Virus record (IMG/VR): IMGVR_UViG_3300046452_000229
Span: 1-34,935 of that record
Origin: a virus
DNA: 34,935 nt
Strand: one strand, 5' to 3'
Position numbers and translations under genes: made by a program. The notes under the pieces were generated by a model. It worked only from the letters and a program-made list of their open reading frames with translations. It had not been told where the DNA came from and ran no database searches. Positions 23,584 through 31,141 of this stretch are shown here, in pieces (the first letter of the stretch is position 1; every line of letters begins with the position of its first letter).

Positions 23584-25792
23584 AGCAAGGCTCCTCGAAC
23601 GCTTCCCGCTGCAATGCCGAGGCGCCGCCCCACCCTGTCGGCTTCTTGTACGCCCAAGGACGCTGACCGCTTTTCGCCAATGCCGGCAGACGCACACGCC
23701 GCCAACCCAGCCGGTGCATGATCGCCCCCACCCGTATCTGCTCAGGCTTGCTCCAGTGCCCGTAGTCCAGCTTCAGCGCGTTGGCCAGCACTTCGCTGCC
23801 GGTGGTGGTTTCGCCGATCTGCGACTCTTCAAGCCAGGTCAGAATTGGCCCTTCCCACTCGTCCACCACAAAGCGCTCGTCCTGCTCCTCGCCGAACATC
23901 GCCGCCTCGTCCAGCGTCACCCACCAAAGGTCACCCGCCTCGTAGCAGAACATTGCCTCGGCCCACAGCTGGTCGCGGATCGTGCGCAGCAGCTCCAGAT
24001 CCACCTTGGTACAGGCCACCGGCCAATAACGACGGTTACCGGTCGCATCCTTCAGGTATTCGTCCTGGTTGGTCGTGCCAACGAACACACACTGGCGTGG
24101 CACATCCATGGTTCTGCGGCCGTAACTCTCGCGGTAGGTGTCGGTCGATGCCGAAAAGAACTGCTTGGCCTTGGTGCTTTCGGCCTTGTTGAAACTGTCC
24201 AGCTCGCCCAGCTCAACGATCCACTTACCCCGGATCGCCTGAAACCCGTCCTTGTCACCCAGGGCGAAAGGCGTATCCATAAACCATTCGCCGCCGAGGA
24301 TGTTCATTGCCGTCGACTTACCGGCGCCCTGCGCGCCTTCGAGGATCATCACCGAGTCGGCCTTGCAGCCAGGTTTCATCACCCGCGCCACGGCCGAGAG
24401 CATCCAACGCTTGCCGACTTTCGACGAGTATTCGCTTTCCTTCACACCCATGACATCCGTGAGCCAGCTTTCAAGGCGCGGTGCACGATCCCACTCCAGC
24501 TTTTGCAAGTACTGTCGCACCGGGTGAAAGGCATGGTCATGGGCAACCACACTCACAGCCTCGATCACATGAGACGCCTTAACCCGCAGGTTGTACTGCT
24601 GCGCGAGCCACTTCATGACACGCATATCGTCGATATCGGCCCAGTCTCCCGTGCCGCCACCATAAGGTGCAGCCCGTAACTTCACGATCTTCGAGCTGAA
24701 AGCGCTGTAGCTGATCACTCCGGCCCATCGCTCGTCATTGGCCAGAATCAGCTCGACGTTCTGCATGTGCGCAATCAACGCACCGCTTTCACTGCGGGCC
24801 AGCAGATCCTTCCAACCGCCCGCTGCCGGCGGCCTGACCACCGCCAGCACCTGGCGGCGCACCGCGTCCAAACCTTCGGCGACATGCAGATCATTGAAGT
24901 CGGTCCACTTGTCTTCCCGTTCGCCGGAAAAGATCGGCGCGACCACCTGACCTCCAACGACCAAAGCGGCGTTGTTCGCCTTTTCTTCACCGGGGTTCCA
25001 AGGCTCACCGTTCGGGCGCTTGGTCTTCCAGTCATCGTCACGACAGACAATCAAAGGGCAACCCGGGAAGCGTTCGCGCATGGCCTTGCAGACCACCAAT
25101 AGATTGCCCGCATCGAAGGCGATAGCCACCGTTAGCGAGGTCGCCATGTGCAGGCTGGCGCCGGTGGCATAGCCCTCGCACACCAGCACTGGCTCACCTG
25201 GATCAGGGTGCGGCCCGATCAAGTGAAAGGCGCCCTCCTTGGACATCCCGTAGGGCCAATAGGATTTGTCCCGGCCGGTGTCTTCCTGTTTGGTGGGAAA
25301 TACAACTTGCAGGCCGACGATCTCATCCCGCACGTTGCACATAGGCACCAAAAACGCGCCGGAGCGCGGTGCGTATCGGACGCCGAAACCGACGATCTGC
25401 TTTCGGTCCAGATAGTCGCTTCGGCCCTTTTCCGGCATGCGCTTGAACATGCCCGCCGCTCGGTTCGCGGCTCGACGTGCGGCATTAGCCTTAACCTCTG
25501 CGGCGCGACGCTTGGCCTCCTCTTGCCGAGCACGCATGACCTCACGTTCTTCCGGCGACATTCGTCCCGGCTTTACCTTCACCTTCTGCGACTCACCCGA
25601 ACGCCAGTCACCGAAACTGCCGAAGATCAGCGTTTCGTTTTTCTCTGTGTGGTGTTCGTGGACAACGTACCAACCGTTCTTTTCCGCCCCCCTGTCCTGC
25701 GCTGTTTTGCACCGCGTCAGCTTGCCAAAAGTCAGCGGTAGTTTCGGCTCAAGACCAAAGTCTACGAATTGACCCAATACCTCATCGAGCAT
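23576..25792 (-). CDS. Primase-helicase, TOPRIM plus VirE/D5-type helicase
   Basis: This 738-residue replication protein has a Lys/Arg-rich linker at about 80-120, then a TOPRIM primase part with VCEGYATGASLH (Glu206) and CRDDDW (Asp252-254) and WTDFND at 296-301. The C-terminal half is a VirE-type superfamily 3-like ATPase with Walker A LEGAQGAGKST at 484-494, then IVELGELDSFNKAESTKAKQFF and a sensor-like FVGTTNQDEYLKD and GNRRYWPV. Such proteins prime and unwind phage DNA. It overlaps the genes on both sides by 8-11 bases. Confidence 0.93.
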   Translation of the reverse strand: MLDEVLGQFVDFGLEPKLPLTFGKLTRCKTAQDRGAEKNGWYVVHEHHTEKNETLIFGSFGDWRSGESQKVKVKPGRMSPEEREVMRARQEEAKRRAAEVKANAARRAANRAAGMFKRMPEKGRSDYLDRKQIVGFGVRYAPRSGAFLVPMCNVRDEIVGLQVVFPTKQEDTGRDKSYWPYGMSKEGAFHLIGPHPDPGEPVLVCEGYATGASLHMATSLTVAIAFDAGNLLVVCKAMRERFPGCPLIVCRDDDWKTKRPNGEPWNPGEEKANNAALVVGGQVVAPIFSGEREDKWTDFNDLHVAEGLDAVRRQVLAVVRPPAAGGWKDLLARSESGALIAHMQNVELILANDERWAGVISYSAFSSKIVKLRAAPYGGGTGDWADIDDMRVMKWLAQQYNLRVKASHVIEAVSVVAHDHAFHPVRQYLQKLEWDRAPRLESWLTDVMGVKESEYSSKVGKRWMLSAVARVMKPGCKADSVMILEGAQGAGKSTAMNILGGEWFMDTPFALGDKDGFQAIRGKWIVELGELDSFNKAESTKAKQFFSASTDTYRESYGRRTMDVPRQCVFVGTTNQDEYLKDATGNRRYWPVACTKVDLELLRTIRDQLWAEAMFCYEAGDLWWVTLDEAAMFGEEQDERFVVDEWEGPILTWLEESQIGETTTGSEVLANALKLDYGHWSKPEQIRVGAIMHRLGWRRVRLPALAKSGQRPWAYKKPTGWGGASALQREAFEEPCFD

Positions 25793-26012
25793 GCCGGGCC
25801 TCCCGCGATTCTTCGATGGACTGGCAGCTCACGCACTGAGTGCAACCCGCTTGAGCTAACCGACGAGACTCTGGAATCGGATCGTCACAACTCTCGCAGA
25901 ACAGAAATGAATGCAGCGCCAAAGCGGGCTTAGCGGCGTTACGACGGGCAGCCAGGGCTTGATCAAGACGCTCCTGCACCAAGTCATTGGCAAAGTCGAC
26001 GATATCAACCAC
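25782..26012 (-). CDS. TraR/DksA-type zinc finger protein
   Basis: This 76-residue protein has Cys39-x2-Cys42 and Cys57-x2-Cys60 forming the C4 zinc finger of the TraR/DksA family, after an N-terminal helix (DIVDFANDLVQERLDQALAARR). Short phage members such as TraR bind the RNA polymerase secondary channel and reprogramme host promoters without ppGpp. The GTG start at 26012 gives the typical TraR length; upstream codons lie in the cII-like gene, which it overlaps by eight bases. Confidence 0.85.
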   Translation of the reverse strand: MVDIVDFANDLVQERLDQALAARRNAAKPALALHSFLFCESCDDPIPESRRLAQAGCTQCVSCQSIEESREARHAR

Positions 26013-26523
26013 GGTCGATACCCCGCGTTGTGTGATTGACGTAAGTGGCGCGGTTGAACATCCCCAGCAGCCCTTGAATACCGCGAAACACCTGCAGGCG
26101 GATCGCCGCCAACTCATGGTCACTGACCACGCCGTCACCGATGCTTTTGGCCCATGTCTCAGCCAAGTCAGCTACTTGCCGAAAATACTCAGCAATGCCG
26201 GTGGTCAAGGTTTCAGGCATGTCGTTGGTGTACGCCTCGGCTAATTCCTGCCAGGTCGTATCCCCCACCAACGCGTGTACCGCATCCAGAATGCGGCGGT
26301 CCTTGGTCAGCTCGAGGATCTCGCCAAATTCCTGAATATTGACCGTATGGCTGGGGTGCGTTGGAGATAGCTTGTGCTGCAGCGTGGTGGCGTTTCTGCC
26401 GGTGGTGGCGGCAATTGCAGCGGCGCCGCCGGGATAGTCCCGAGCAGCATGGTAAAGCGCTAGATCGAGCGGCAGGATCTCCCGCTGCGCCCGTTCTACA
26501 GAACTCAGAGCGATTCGGCTCAT
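26005..26523 (-). CDS. CII-like phage regulatory protein
   Basis: This 172-residue protein belongs to the phage CII / CP76 regulatory family. Landmarks are LDLALYHAARDYPGGAAAIA (about 19-38), the helix-turn-helix ATTGRNATTLQHKLSPTHPSH (about 39-59) and IQEFGEILELTKDRRILDAVHALVG. In P2-like and lambdoid phages such proteins influence the lysis-lysogeny choice. AAGGA lies before the ATG. A 331-base structured gap separates it from the cro-like gene upstream. Confidence 0.85.
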   Translation of the reverse strand: MSRIALSSVERAQREILPLDLALYHAARDYPGGAAAIAATTGRNATTLQHKLSPTHPSHTVNIQEFGEILELTKDRRILDAVHALVGDTTWQELAEAYTNDMPETLTTGIAEYFRQVADLAETWAKSIGDGVVSDHELAAIRLQVFRGIQGLLGMFNRATYVNHTTRGIDRG

Positions 26524-26849
26524 GGCATTAATCCTTACAGGTTGCCAGTGCCGCGCGACATGCAGTGGTGATACATTTGCCGCGTGGCTTGAAAGGGCCC
26601 AAACGCCGGCTAGATCTTCAGGATCGATACCGGCACCGTGCCGAGACGAACGATCCGTCGTTCACCTCTGGCGCAACAGCTGCCCAATCTGTGGTGGAAA
26701 AGGCAGCAACACCAAGGCATCCGTGCCTTGGAAAGCGCGATAAAGAGAGGTGGTTAGCATGTGGTGTGCCCGCCTATCTTTATCGCGACCCGACAGCGCT
26801 GTGGTGGTGCGTGCCGGGAGGAACTGGGCGGCCTTTGGGTCGCCTTTTT
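26524..26849 (+). ncRNA. Candidate structured non-coding RNA between cro and cII
   Basis: No good gene occupies this gap. It holds an 8-bp hairpin CCAAGGCA/TGCCTTGG (26712-26731), a 10-bp inverted repeat CGCGATAAAG/CTTTATCGCG (26736-26745, 26778-26787), and then a terminator with a T6 tail active only on the plus strand (26826-26849). A weak promoter-like pair TTGAAA-N16-TAGATC (26589-26616) could start a transcript of about 230 bases. This RNA would run against the early operon leader. Phage C4-type antisense RNAs have comparable stems and terminators, but I cannot confirm family membership. Confidence 0.45.
26826..26849 (+). terminator. Plus-strand intrinsic terminator upstream of cII
   Basis: GGCGGCC (26826-26832), loop TTTG and GGTCGCC (26837-26843) pair over 7 bp including one G-U, followed by TTTTTT (26844-26849). 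It implies a plus-strand transcript here although no plus-strand gene is visible. On the minus strand no T-run follows the stem. Confidence 0.7.
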
Positions 26850-26854
26850 TCTAG

Positions 26855-27088
26855 CTATGCCGCTTTGTGTCCTGGATTTGTCTCGGTGATACCAAAATGC
26901 TCCAGCACCTCAGCCAAGGAAACACAGCCTTCGCTTTGACGGGCCAACGACTTGATCAAGGAGACACTAGGGTCTTTGCTCGCATATTTGACGTGGAGCC
27001 GCAGGTAGCTGACAGCTATCCGGCAACGCCCGGCATATGCCGTTAAGGCTTCGGAATCCAAACGGTTTATGTAATCGCGCAGCTTCAT
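26855..27088 (-). CDS. cro: Cro-like repressor (YdaS-type helix-turn-helix)
   Basis: This 77-residue protein starts MKLRDYINRLDSEALTAYAG and contains a helix-turn-helix stretch around AYAGRCRIAVSYLRLHVKYAS and SVSLIKSLARQSEG, as in YdaS/Cro-like phage proteins. It is the first gene of the right early operon and divergent from the CI gene. The ATG at 27088 has an excellent AGGAGGTG site, whereas the upstream in-frame codon has none. It would bind the same operators to lock in lytic growth. Confidence 0.82.
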   Translation of the reverse strand: MKLRDYINRLDSEALTAYAGRCRIAVSYLRLHVKYASKDPSVSLIKSLARQSEGCVSLAEVLEHFGITETNPGHKAA

Positions 27089-27110
27089 GTGATACACCTC
27101 CTGAGACCCA

Positions 27111-27138
27111 ATTTAACCATATAGGTTATTTTTTACAA
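27111..27138 (-). promoter_or_regulatory. PR, early right promoter
   Basis: On the minus strand TTGTAA (27138-27133), a 16-base spacer and TTAAAT (27116-27111) precede the cro-like gene. The first operator lies within the spacer and -10 box. The same arrangement recurs at PL near 30.3 kb, which supports both. Confidence 0.55.
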
Positions 27139-27168
27139 TACCTATAAGGACATTCACCTAAAAGGTTA
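27114..27168. promoter_or_regulatory. Right operators for the CI/Cro repressors (three sites)
   Basis: Three 15-base sites share the form CC-N5(A/T-rich)-GG with outer AT arms: TAACCATATAGGTTA (27114-27128, perfect arms), ATACCTATAAGGACA (27138-27152) and TCACCTAAAAGGTTA (27154-27168). Centres are 24 and 16 bases apart. They fill the 99-base divergent gap between cro and cI. Two more copies lie at the left promoter. Confidence 0.78.
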
Positions 27169-27187
27169 ATACAGACAGAATTGGTGC

Positions 27188-27835
27188 ATGAAAATTTCAG
27201 ATACCCGCCTACAAAATTTCCGAAGAGTCCTGGGCGAGAGGAAGCTCCGCCTGACAGACGTTGCCGATCTGCTGGGTAAAGCCCCCGCACAGGTCAGCGC
27301 GTTCGGGGGGAAGAACCCCACTAAAGGTATCGGAGATCAGATAGCTCGCGAGATTGAGAAGGCGCTGGGCCTGCATAGCGGTTATCTCGATATGCCGTAT
27401 GGGTTGGGCGAGTTCAACAATGCGACGGTAATAAGCCATACAGGGCGTAAATTACCCGTGATCGGATCAATTGCTGCTGGGGCTTGGTGCGAGTCTCACG
27501 GTAGCTTCGACCCGCGAGATGCTGAAGAATGGATTGACGCTCCCGGTCCAGTGGGACCACGTGCTTTTATCCTTCGAGTAGAGGGAATCAGCATGGAGCC
27601 GAAATTTCTAGAAGGTGACAAGATCGTAATCGACCCGTCTCTTGAAGCGCTCCCTGGGCATTTTGTAGCAGCAAAAAGAACCAGAGACGAAGCTGCAACG
27701 CTTAAACAACTTAAACAAGAAGGTATTGAGCGCTACTTGTATGCGCTCAATCCTGATTGGCCAGAGCGTATAATTAAAATGAATGAGGAATGGTCGATAT
27801 GCGGCAGAGCCAGGTGGAAAATCTCTGACTTATAA
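27188..27835 (+). CDS. cI: CI-type repressor, S24 (LexA-like) autocleaving
   Basis: This 215-residue prophage repressor has an N-terminal helix-turn-helix (LRLTDVADLLGKAPAQVSAFGG, about 20-41) that binds the operators just upstream. The C-terminal S24 domain has a likely Ala97-Gly98 cleavage site (SIAAGAW), nucleophile Ser135 (EGISMEP) and Lys163 (GHFVAAKR), so RecA-stimulated self-cleavage and SOS induction are expected. The ribosome site is weak, as for several CI genes. It is convergent with the TOPRIM gene 42 bases away, with no clear terminator between. Confidence 0.93.
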   Translation: MKISDTRLQNFRRVLGERKLRLTDVADLLGKAPAQVSAFGGKNPTKGIGDQIAREIEKALGLHSGYLDMPYGLGEFNNATVISHTGRKLPVIGSIAAGAWCESHGSFDPRDAEEWIDAPGPVGPRAFILRVEGISMEPKFLEGDKIVIDPSLEALPGHFVAAKRTRDEAATLKQLKQEGIERYLYALNPDWPERIIKMNEEWSICGRARWKISDL

Positions 27836-27877
27836 ACGGTTCGTAAATCTCCCAATTAATGAAACCACCCTTACAGT

Positions 27878-28801
27878 TTATCTATGCACCATAGACTGAA
27901 ATCTGTTTTTAATGTAAGACAAACTTGGCTGCTGCACATCCTGCAACAATATTTGTTCCATATGCGAACTCGAAAAATTTGCAGTTAATGCATACATACA
28001 GTTTTGATACACTTCTCGAACGCAATACTGACACTTTGCAACTGCGTTTGTTTTACACATCTCAGGCAACGATGCCAACTTTGATATCAAGGTATCAATA
28101 AAAACCTGAAACACCCACTTCCCCTTACATATAGTCAAGATAGATTCCCAGCTTTTGTCGACCCCTATGCTATCTGCAAAAGCAGCAAGCTCTTGCTCTT
28201 TTGCAATCAATCTATCAGGTTTTCCTTGCTTAATAATCGACCTGATTTTTTCACTGTAACCTAGCTCAGCATCATAGTTCCGATCGCAGGCATTCTTTAA
28301 CGCCTCCAAGGAGCACAAATATAGAACATCCAAATCACTCTTTATTTCATTGAATATTAACTCGCAGCTTTCTTCAGACAGAAGCTCACCAGTAATCCTT
28401 GTAGTTTTCTCAGCTATATAGCGTACAGCCTCCTTGCTAACAAAATGGCTTTCAATTGAGTAATAATGCAATATCAATAAGGCATCATCCTCAAAAATCT
28501 CTTTACGATAATAACGAGCATCGCGATCAATTATCCCTAACACATAGGGCGTAATATCCATCATTCCACTACGCTCTCTAATTTCAGAAATATTTCTAAT
28601 TACCCCGACACATCCAGGTGAAGCCACTAAATTCTCACTAGCAAACACACTACATCTTCTACCAACACTTTCAGCTAATCGTTGATAAATAGCAATATCA
28701 TCTCTACCTTCAACAATTAATACCGGAACCTTTGTCATAATAGCTAAATTAAGTAACTCTACAGCTTTATAAGATAGGCTTTCAGGCAGCACAGAAGTCA
28801 T
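27878..28801 (-). CDS. ariB: DUF4435/TOPRIM effector, PARIS AriB-like
   Basis: This 307-residue protein has the TOPRIM-like core of DUF4435: VPVLIVEGRDDIAIYQRL with Glu31, YVLGIIDRDARYY with Asp92 and Asp94, and HYYSIESHF with Glu117. In PARIS, AriB is the nuclease toxin held by the ATPase AriA and released when a phage anti-restriction protein is sensed; it then cuts host tRNA. The ATG at 28801 is chosen for AAGGA eight bases upstream; an in-frame ATG nine bases earlier has no proper site. It follows the ATPase by 11 bases as one operon. Base composition is much more AT-rich than the phage core, a sign of transfer. Family is seen in sequence; the PARIS role is inferred from the pair. Confidence 0.8.
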   Translation of the reverse strand: MTSVLPESLSYKAVELLNLAIMTKVPVLIVEGRDDIAIYQRLAESVGRRCSVFASENLVASPGCVGVIRNISEIRERSGMMDITPYVLGIIDRDARYYRKEIFEDDALLILHYYSIESHFVSKEAVRYIAEKTTRITGELLSEESCELIFNEIKSDLDVLYLCSLEALKNACDRNYDAELGYSEKIRSIIKQGKPDRLIAKEQELAAFADSIGVDKSWESILTICKGKWVFQVFIDTLISKLASLPEMCKTNAVAKCQYCVREVYQNCMYALTANFSSSHMEQILLQDVQQPSLSYIKNRFQSMVHR

Positions 28802-28812
28802 GCTTATCATCC

Positions 28813-30186
28813 TTAATTCACTTTCTCAGGCTTAAGTTCAACGAGACACCACGGATTCTCTTGAGCAATAGCAGGGCTATGCGAGGCGACAATAATTTGG
28901 GTGTCTGGAGCAATTTTCTTGAGCAGTTCGAGTAACGTACGCTGCCAAAGCATATTTAACGAAATCTCCGGTTCATCTATGAAAATGAAGTCACGAGAAC
29001 GACCTGCAACCACTATCAGCGCTAGGAAAGTAAATATATGACGTTCACCGCTCGAAAGAACGTCAATCGAATGGTGCTCATCCCCATCAATTACGATATA
29101 GAGCTCATCTTTTGTTACGACTAGCTCCTTACCCTCAACCAAGAAACTATTAAAAGTATCCACGAAAATATTGATAGCACTTAGCAATTGCCTCTCAATC
29201 TGAAGCTCAGTAGTCATGTTTATTATAAGCTGACATAAAATCTGATTCTCCATCAACTTGACAACTTCATCAGGAGAAGTAAAACCATTCAAAAAACTTA
29301 TGACACGATTTTTAAACTTATTCTCGGAGCCGTCCTTAAGAGCTTCAATAATTCGTTCTTTACTTCGCAAAATCAAGCCGCCAAAATCATTTGGCATCTT
29401 CTTTAATTCCGGCGCGCCAAGCTCACTTTGTTCAATAGCAACTGCTAAGGTATCGAAAAGAGCATTTTGGATTTTACCTGTAGCAATATTTTTAGCGACT
29501 CTATAACGCTCCAATAGCAGGCTTTCAATATTACTTATTTTTATATTATGAAGATAAGGATGAGCATCCTCAGGATCAAAGCCCTCTCGATTACCTCTTG
29601 ACCTTACTGCTTGAAAATTTCGAAGATGGACGACTAAACCTTCCGAAAACTCTACGGCCCGGCTTCGAGGTATGTCTCGAAAACCTGCCGCTCCTATATA
29701 TCGAAGTATATCCTCTACTTCTAAGCGTGCCGGCAATGTGGTAGTACCACGTTCAACCCCCATGGACAACGAACTGGAATATGAAAGCTCTGACCCCTCA
29801 ATCTCTCGCCAATCATACATTCCATCTAAGTTCAACGATGAAGCATCCACGCTTTCCATCGCCACTTGATAGCCGTCAGGAAAAGGTTGCACAGATACCG
29901 ACTGAATACCACCATCATCTACGCGATAATCAATCTCGGCCCTTTTAACACCTTCTTTTTTTAGTATATTTGAATCTTTGTTTAGAACAGCATGAATCAA
30001 CTTCAAGAAGGTTGTCTTCCCACAGCCATTATCTCCATAGATAACGGATGCTGCATCACGCGAAAAATACACCTCAGCTCTTCTGTTTGGAGATTGAAAA
30101 CCATAGAAGGCCACACGCTCAAGCCTAATTACCGCATAACTTTTTTTCGGTATACCGGACGGTAAAATTTTCCTTCTCAGCGCCAT
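28813..30186 (-). CDS. ariA: AAA/ABC-type ATPase, PARIS AriA-like
   Basis: This 457-residue ATPase of the AAA_15/ABC-like kind has Walker A YGDNGCGKTTFLKL at about 50-63 and a signature-like LSSGERH at about 377-383. Walker B FIFIDEPEISLN follows at about 400-411, then a switch His in IIVASHSP at about 431-438. Between them is a long helical insert. ATPase plus DUF4435 partner in this order is the PARIS gene pair, in which AriA forms the sensor scaffold that sequesters AriB. A TTG at 30240 could lengthen it by 18 codons. The ATG at 30186 has GAGGG six bases upstream, and the TTG lies before the predicted transcription start. AT-rich composition marks it as cargo. An OLD- or Gabija-like role is less likely, since the TOPRIM is on a separate protein of DUF4435 type. 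Confidence 0.82.
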   Translation of the reverse strand: MALRRKILPSGIPKKSYAVIRLERVAFYGFQSPNRRAEVYFSRDAASVIYGDNGCGKTTFLKLIHAVLNKDSNILKKEGVKRAEIDYRVDDGGIQSVSVQPFPDGYQVAMESVDASSLNLDGMYDWREIEGSELSYSSSLSMGVERGTTTLPARLEVEDILRYIGAAGFRDIPRSRAVEFSEGLVVHLRNFQAVRSRGNREGFDPEDAHPYLHNIKISNIESLLLERYRVAKNIATGKIQNALFDTLAVAIEQSELGAPELKKMPNDFGGLILRSKERIIEALKDGSENKFKNRVISFLNGFTSPDEVVKLMENQILCQLIINMTTELQIERQLLSAINIFVDTFNSFLVEGKELVVTKDELYIVIDGDEHHSIDVLSSGERHIFTFLALIVVAGRSRDFIFIDEPEISLNMLWQRTLLELLKKIAPDTQIIVASHSPAIAQENPWCLVELKPEKVN

Positions 30187-30219
30187 AGATCCCTCTAACA
30201 ATTCAAGTAAATATTTTTC

Positions 30220-30248
30220 AATGTAGCTGGGTAGTAGCAAAGTGCCAA
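30220..30248 (-). promoter_or_regulatory. Promoter of the ATPase/TOPRIM module
   Basis: On the minus strand TTGGCA (30248-30243), a spacer of exactly 17 bases and TACATT (30225-30220) give a near-consensus sigma-70 promoter. Transcription would start near 30213, leaving about 27 bases before the ATG at 30186. It lies 34 bases outside the nearest repressor operator, so the module should be expressed in the lysogen. Confidence 0.6.
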
Positions 30249-30267
30249 GTAAAACCCTTGGCTTTTT
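30244..30267 (+). terminator. Plus-strand intrinsic terminator before the left operators
   Basis: GCCAAG (30244-30249), a seven-base loop and CTTGGC (30257-30262) are followed by TTTTT on the plus strand. It would stop antisense transcripts running from cI through the defence module before they reach the left early operon. It overlaps the -35 box of the opposite-strand promoter. Confidence 0.6.
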
Positions 30268-30281
30268 GACCAGCAGACAAA

Positions 30282-30327
30282 AAACCTTTGAGGTTATTTT
30301 TCTTGCGCAAGTTAACCTTTGAGGTTA
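30282..30327. promoter_or_regulatory. Left operators (two sites)
   Basis: AAACCTTTGAGGTTA (30282-30296) and TAACCTTTGAGGTTA (30313-30327) are near-identical 15-base sites with the same TAACC-N5-GGTTA form as the right operators; centres are 31 bases apart. They show that the repressor also controls the left plus-strand operon. Confidence 0.75.
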
Positions 30328-30330
30328 TTT
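30303..30330 (+). promoter_or_regulatory. PL, early left promoter
   Basis: TTGCGC (30303-30308), a 16-base spacer and TTATTT (30325-30330) match PR in spacing and in carrying an operator within the spacer. The start would be near 30337, about 30 bases before the first left-operon gene. Confidence 0.5.
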
Positions 30331-30367
30331 TTTACGCCTCTCTTCACCACAGAGCGAGGCAATACCC

Positions 30368-30544
30368 ATGCACACCACCGCCACCTTGCACGTCCACCCA
30401 GCCGCTGCTGACCCCTTCCGAATCTTTGGGATCCGCCGTTTGGCTCGCGAATACGGCTGCTTGTTTGTCACCACCAAACCGAAGCAGAAAGCCCCCACCG
30501 CTCCCGCGCCATTCGACCCGAACGGCGGAGGGCATGCAGCATGA
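30368..30544 (+). CDS. Small left-operon protein, function unknown
   Basis: This 58-residue first gene of the left early operon starts with ATG after CGAGG and ends ATGA, overlapping the next start. It contains ADPFRIFGIRRLAREYGC and a basic VTTKPKQKAP stretch, then GGGHAA at the end. I do not recognise a family; early small basic phage proteins often modify host functions. Coupling to the following gene and the ribosome site support that it is real. Confidence 0.6.
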   Translation: MHTTATLHVHPAAADPFRIFGIRRLAREYGCLFVTTKPKQKAPTAPAPFDPNGGGHAA

Positions 30545-31131
30545 TCAGATTCAAAATCGACAACCGCACCCTGCAGTTGCTCAGAGCTCAGGTCAATCTA
30601 ACCGAGACCTTCAACCACGTCCTCCGGACTGCGCCCAAGCGTGAGTGCTTGGCGTTCCGCCTCAAGGTAGAGCGCGGCACAGAGGAAAGCGTTTTCGTCG
30701 TCGAGTTGGACAGCGAGCGCCACACGCTCACCCTGCAGAACGAAAAGAAAATGCACCTCAAGCTGGCCGACTTCATTGAAGAGATTGCCAACGGCCCATT
30801 CGACACGAGCAACACCAGCGGTCTGGTGCACCGCCCGCACGCCAGTCGTGAATACGGTCGCTTTGAAGTTCAGGATAAGCAGCGCGTGTTCGAGCTGGTT
30901 CGCACTGGCGGCGTGCTGCGCCTCGATATGGGCTTCGACCTCACCCTACACGTTGCGCTGCACCGCACGCACACGCGTTCGGGTGTCACCGCCATCTTGA
31001 GCATCGGCAACGAAAGCCCACACACCCGATGCTTCACGGTGTACGGCTCCGATGCCGAGATCTACGGCAAGGTCAACGAGTCCATCAACTGCCTCGCTGC
31101 AGCGGCAACTCCTGCCGCGCACGCGGCATGA
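30541..31131 (+). CDS. Left early operon protein of unknown function
   Basis: This 196-residue soluble protein has no obvious signal, membrane segment or known motif. The sequence alternates charged and hydrophobic residues (RLKVERGTEESVFVVELDSERHTLTL) with beta character, and later shows MGFDLTLHVALHRTHTRSGVTAILSIGN. It is translationally coupled to the gene before it. Its place right behind PL means it is among the first proteins made on infection or induction, when anti-host and anti-defence proteins are typical. No function is proposed from sequence. Confidence 0.7.
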   Translation: MIRFKIDNRTLQLLRAQVNLTETFNHVLRTAPKRECLAFRLKVERGTEESVFVVELDSERHTLTLQNEKKMHLKLADFIEEIANGPFDTSNTSGLVHRPHASREYGRFEVQDKQRVFELVRTGGVLRLDMGFDLTLHVALHRTHTRSGVTAILSIGNESPHTRCFTVYGSDAEIYGKVNESINCLAAAATPAAHAA

Positions 31132-31141
31132 GGAGGACGCC

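Noticed and set aside
26522-26939. Plus-strand frames (73 and 124 codons) over the cro-cII gap
   Set aside because: They have no ribosome sites, run through hairpins and a terminator, and the longer one enters the cro-like gene. The Cys pairs in the shorter one are not spaced like a clear zinc finger.
28801-28810. Upstream ATG for the TOPRIM gene
   Set aside because: No ribosome site fits it, while AAGGA is correctly spaced for the ATG at 28801.
27878-30186. Reading the ATPase/TOPRIM pair as lambda RexA/RexB, an OLD nuclease or Gabija
   Set aside because: RexA/RexB are not an ATPase/TOPRIM pair, OLD has both domains in one chain, and Gabija pairs an OLD-like nuclease with a helicase. None fits the motifs seen.
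30187-30240. TTG start giving the ATPase 18 more residues
   Set aside because: It has no ribosome site and lies upstream of the predicted transcription start of the module's own promoter.
30541-31131. A possible anti-CRISPR or anti-restriction label for the 196-residue left-operon protein
   Set aside because: The position is suggestive but no motif supports it, so it is left unassigned.
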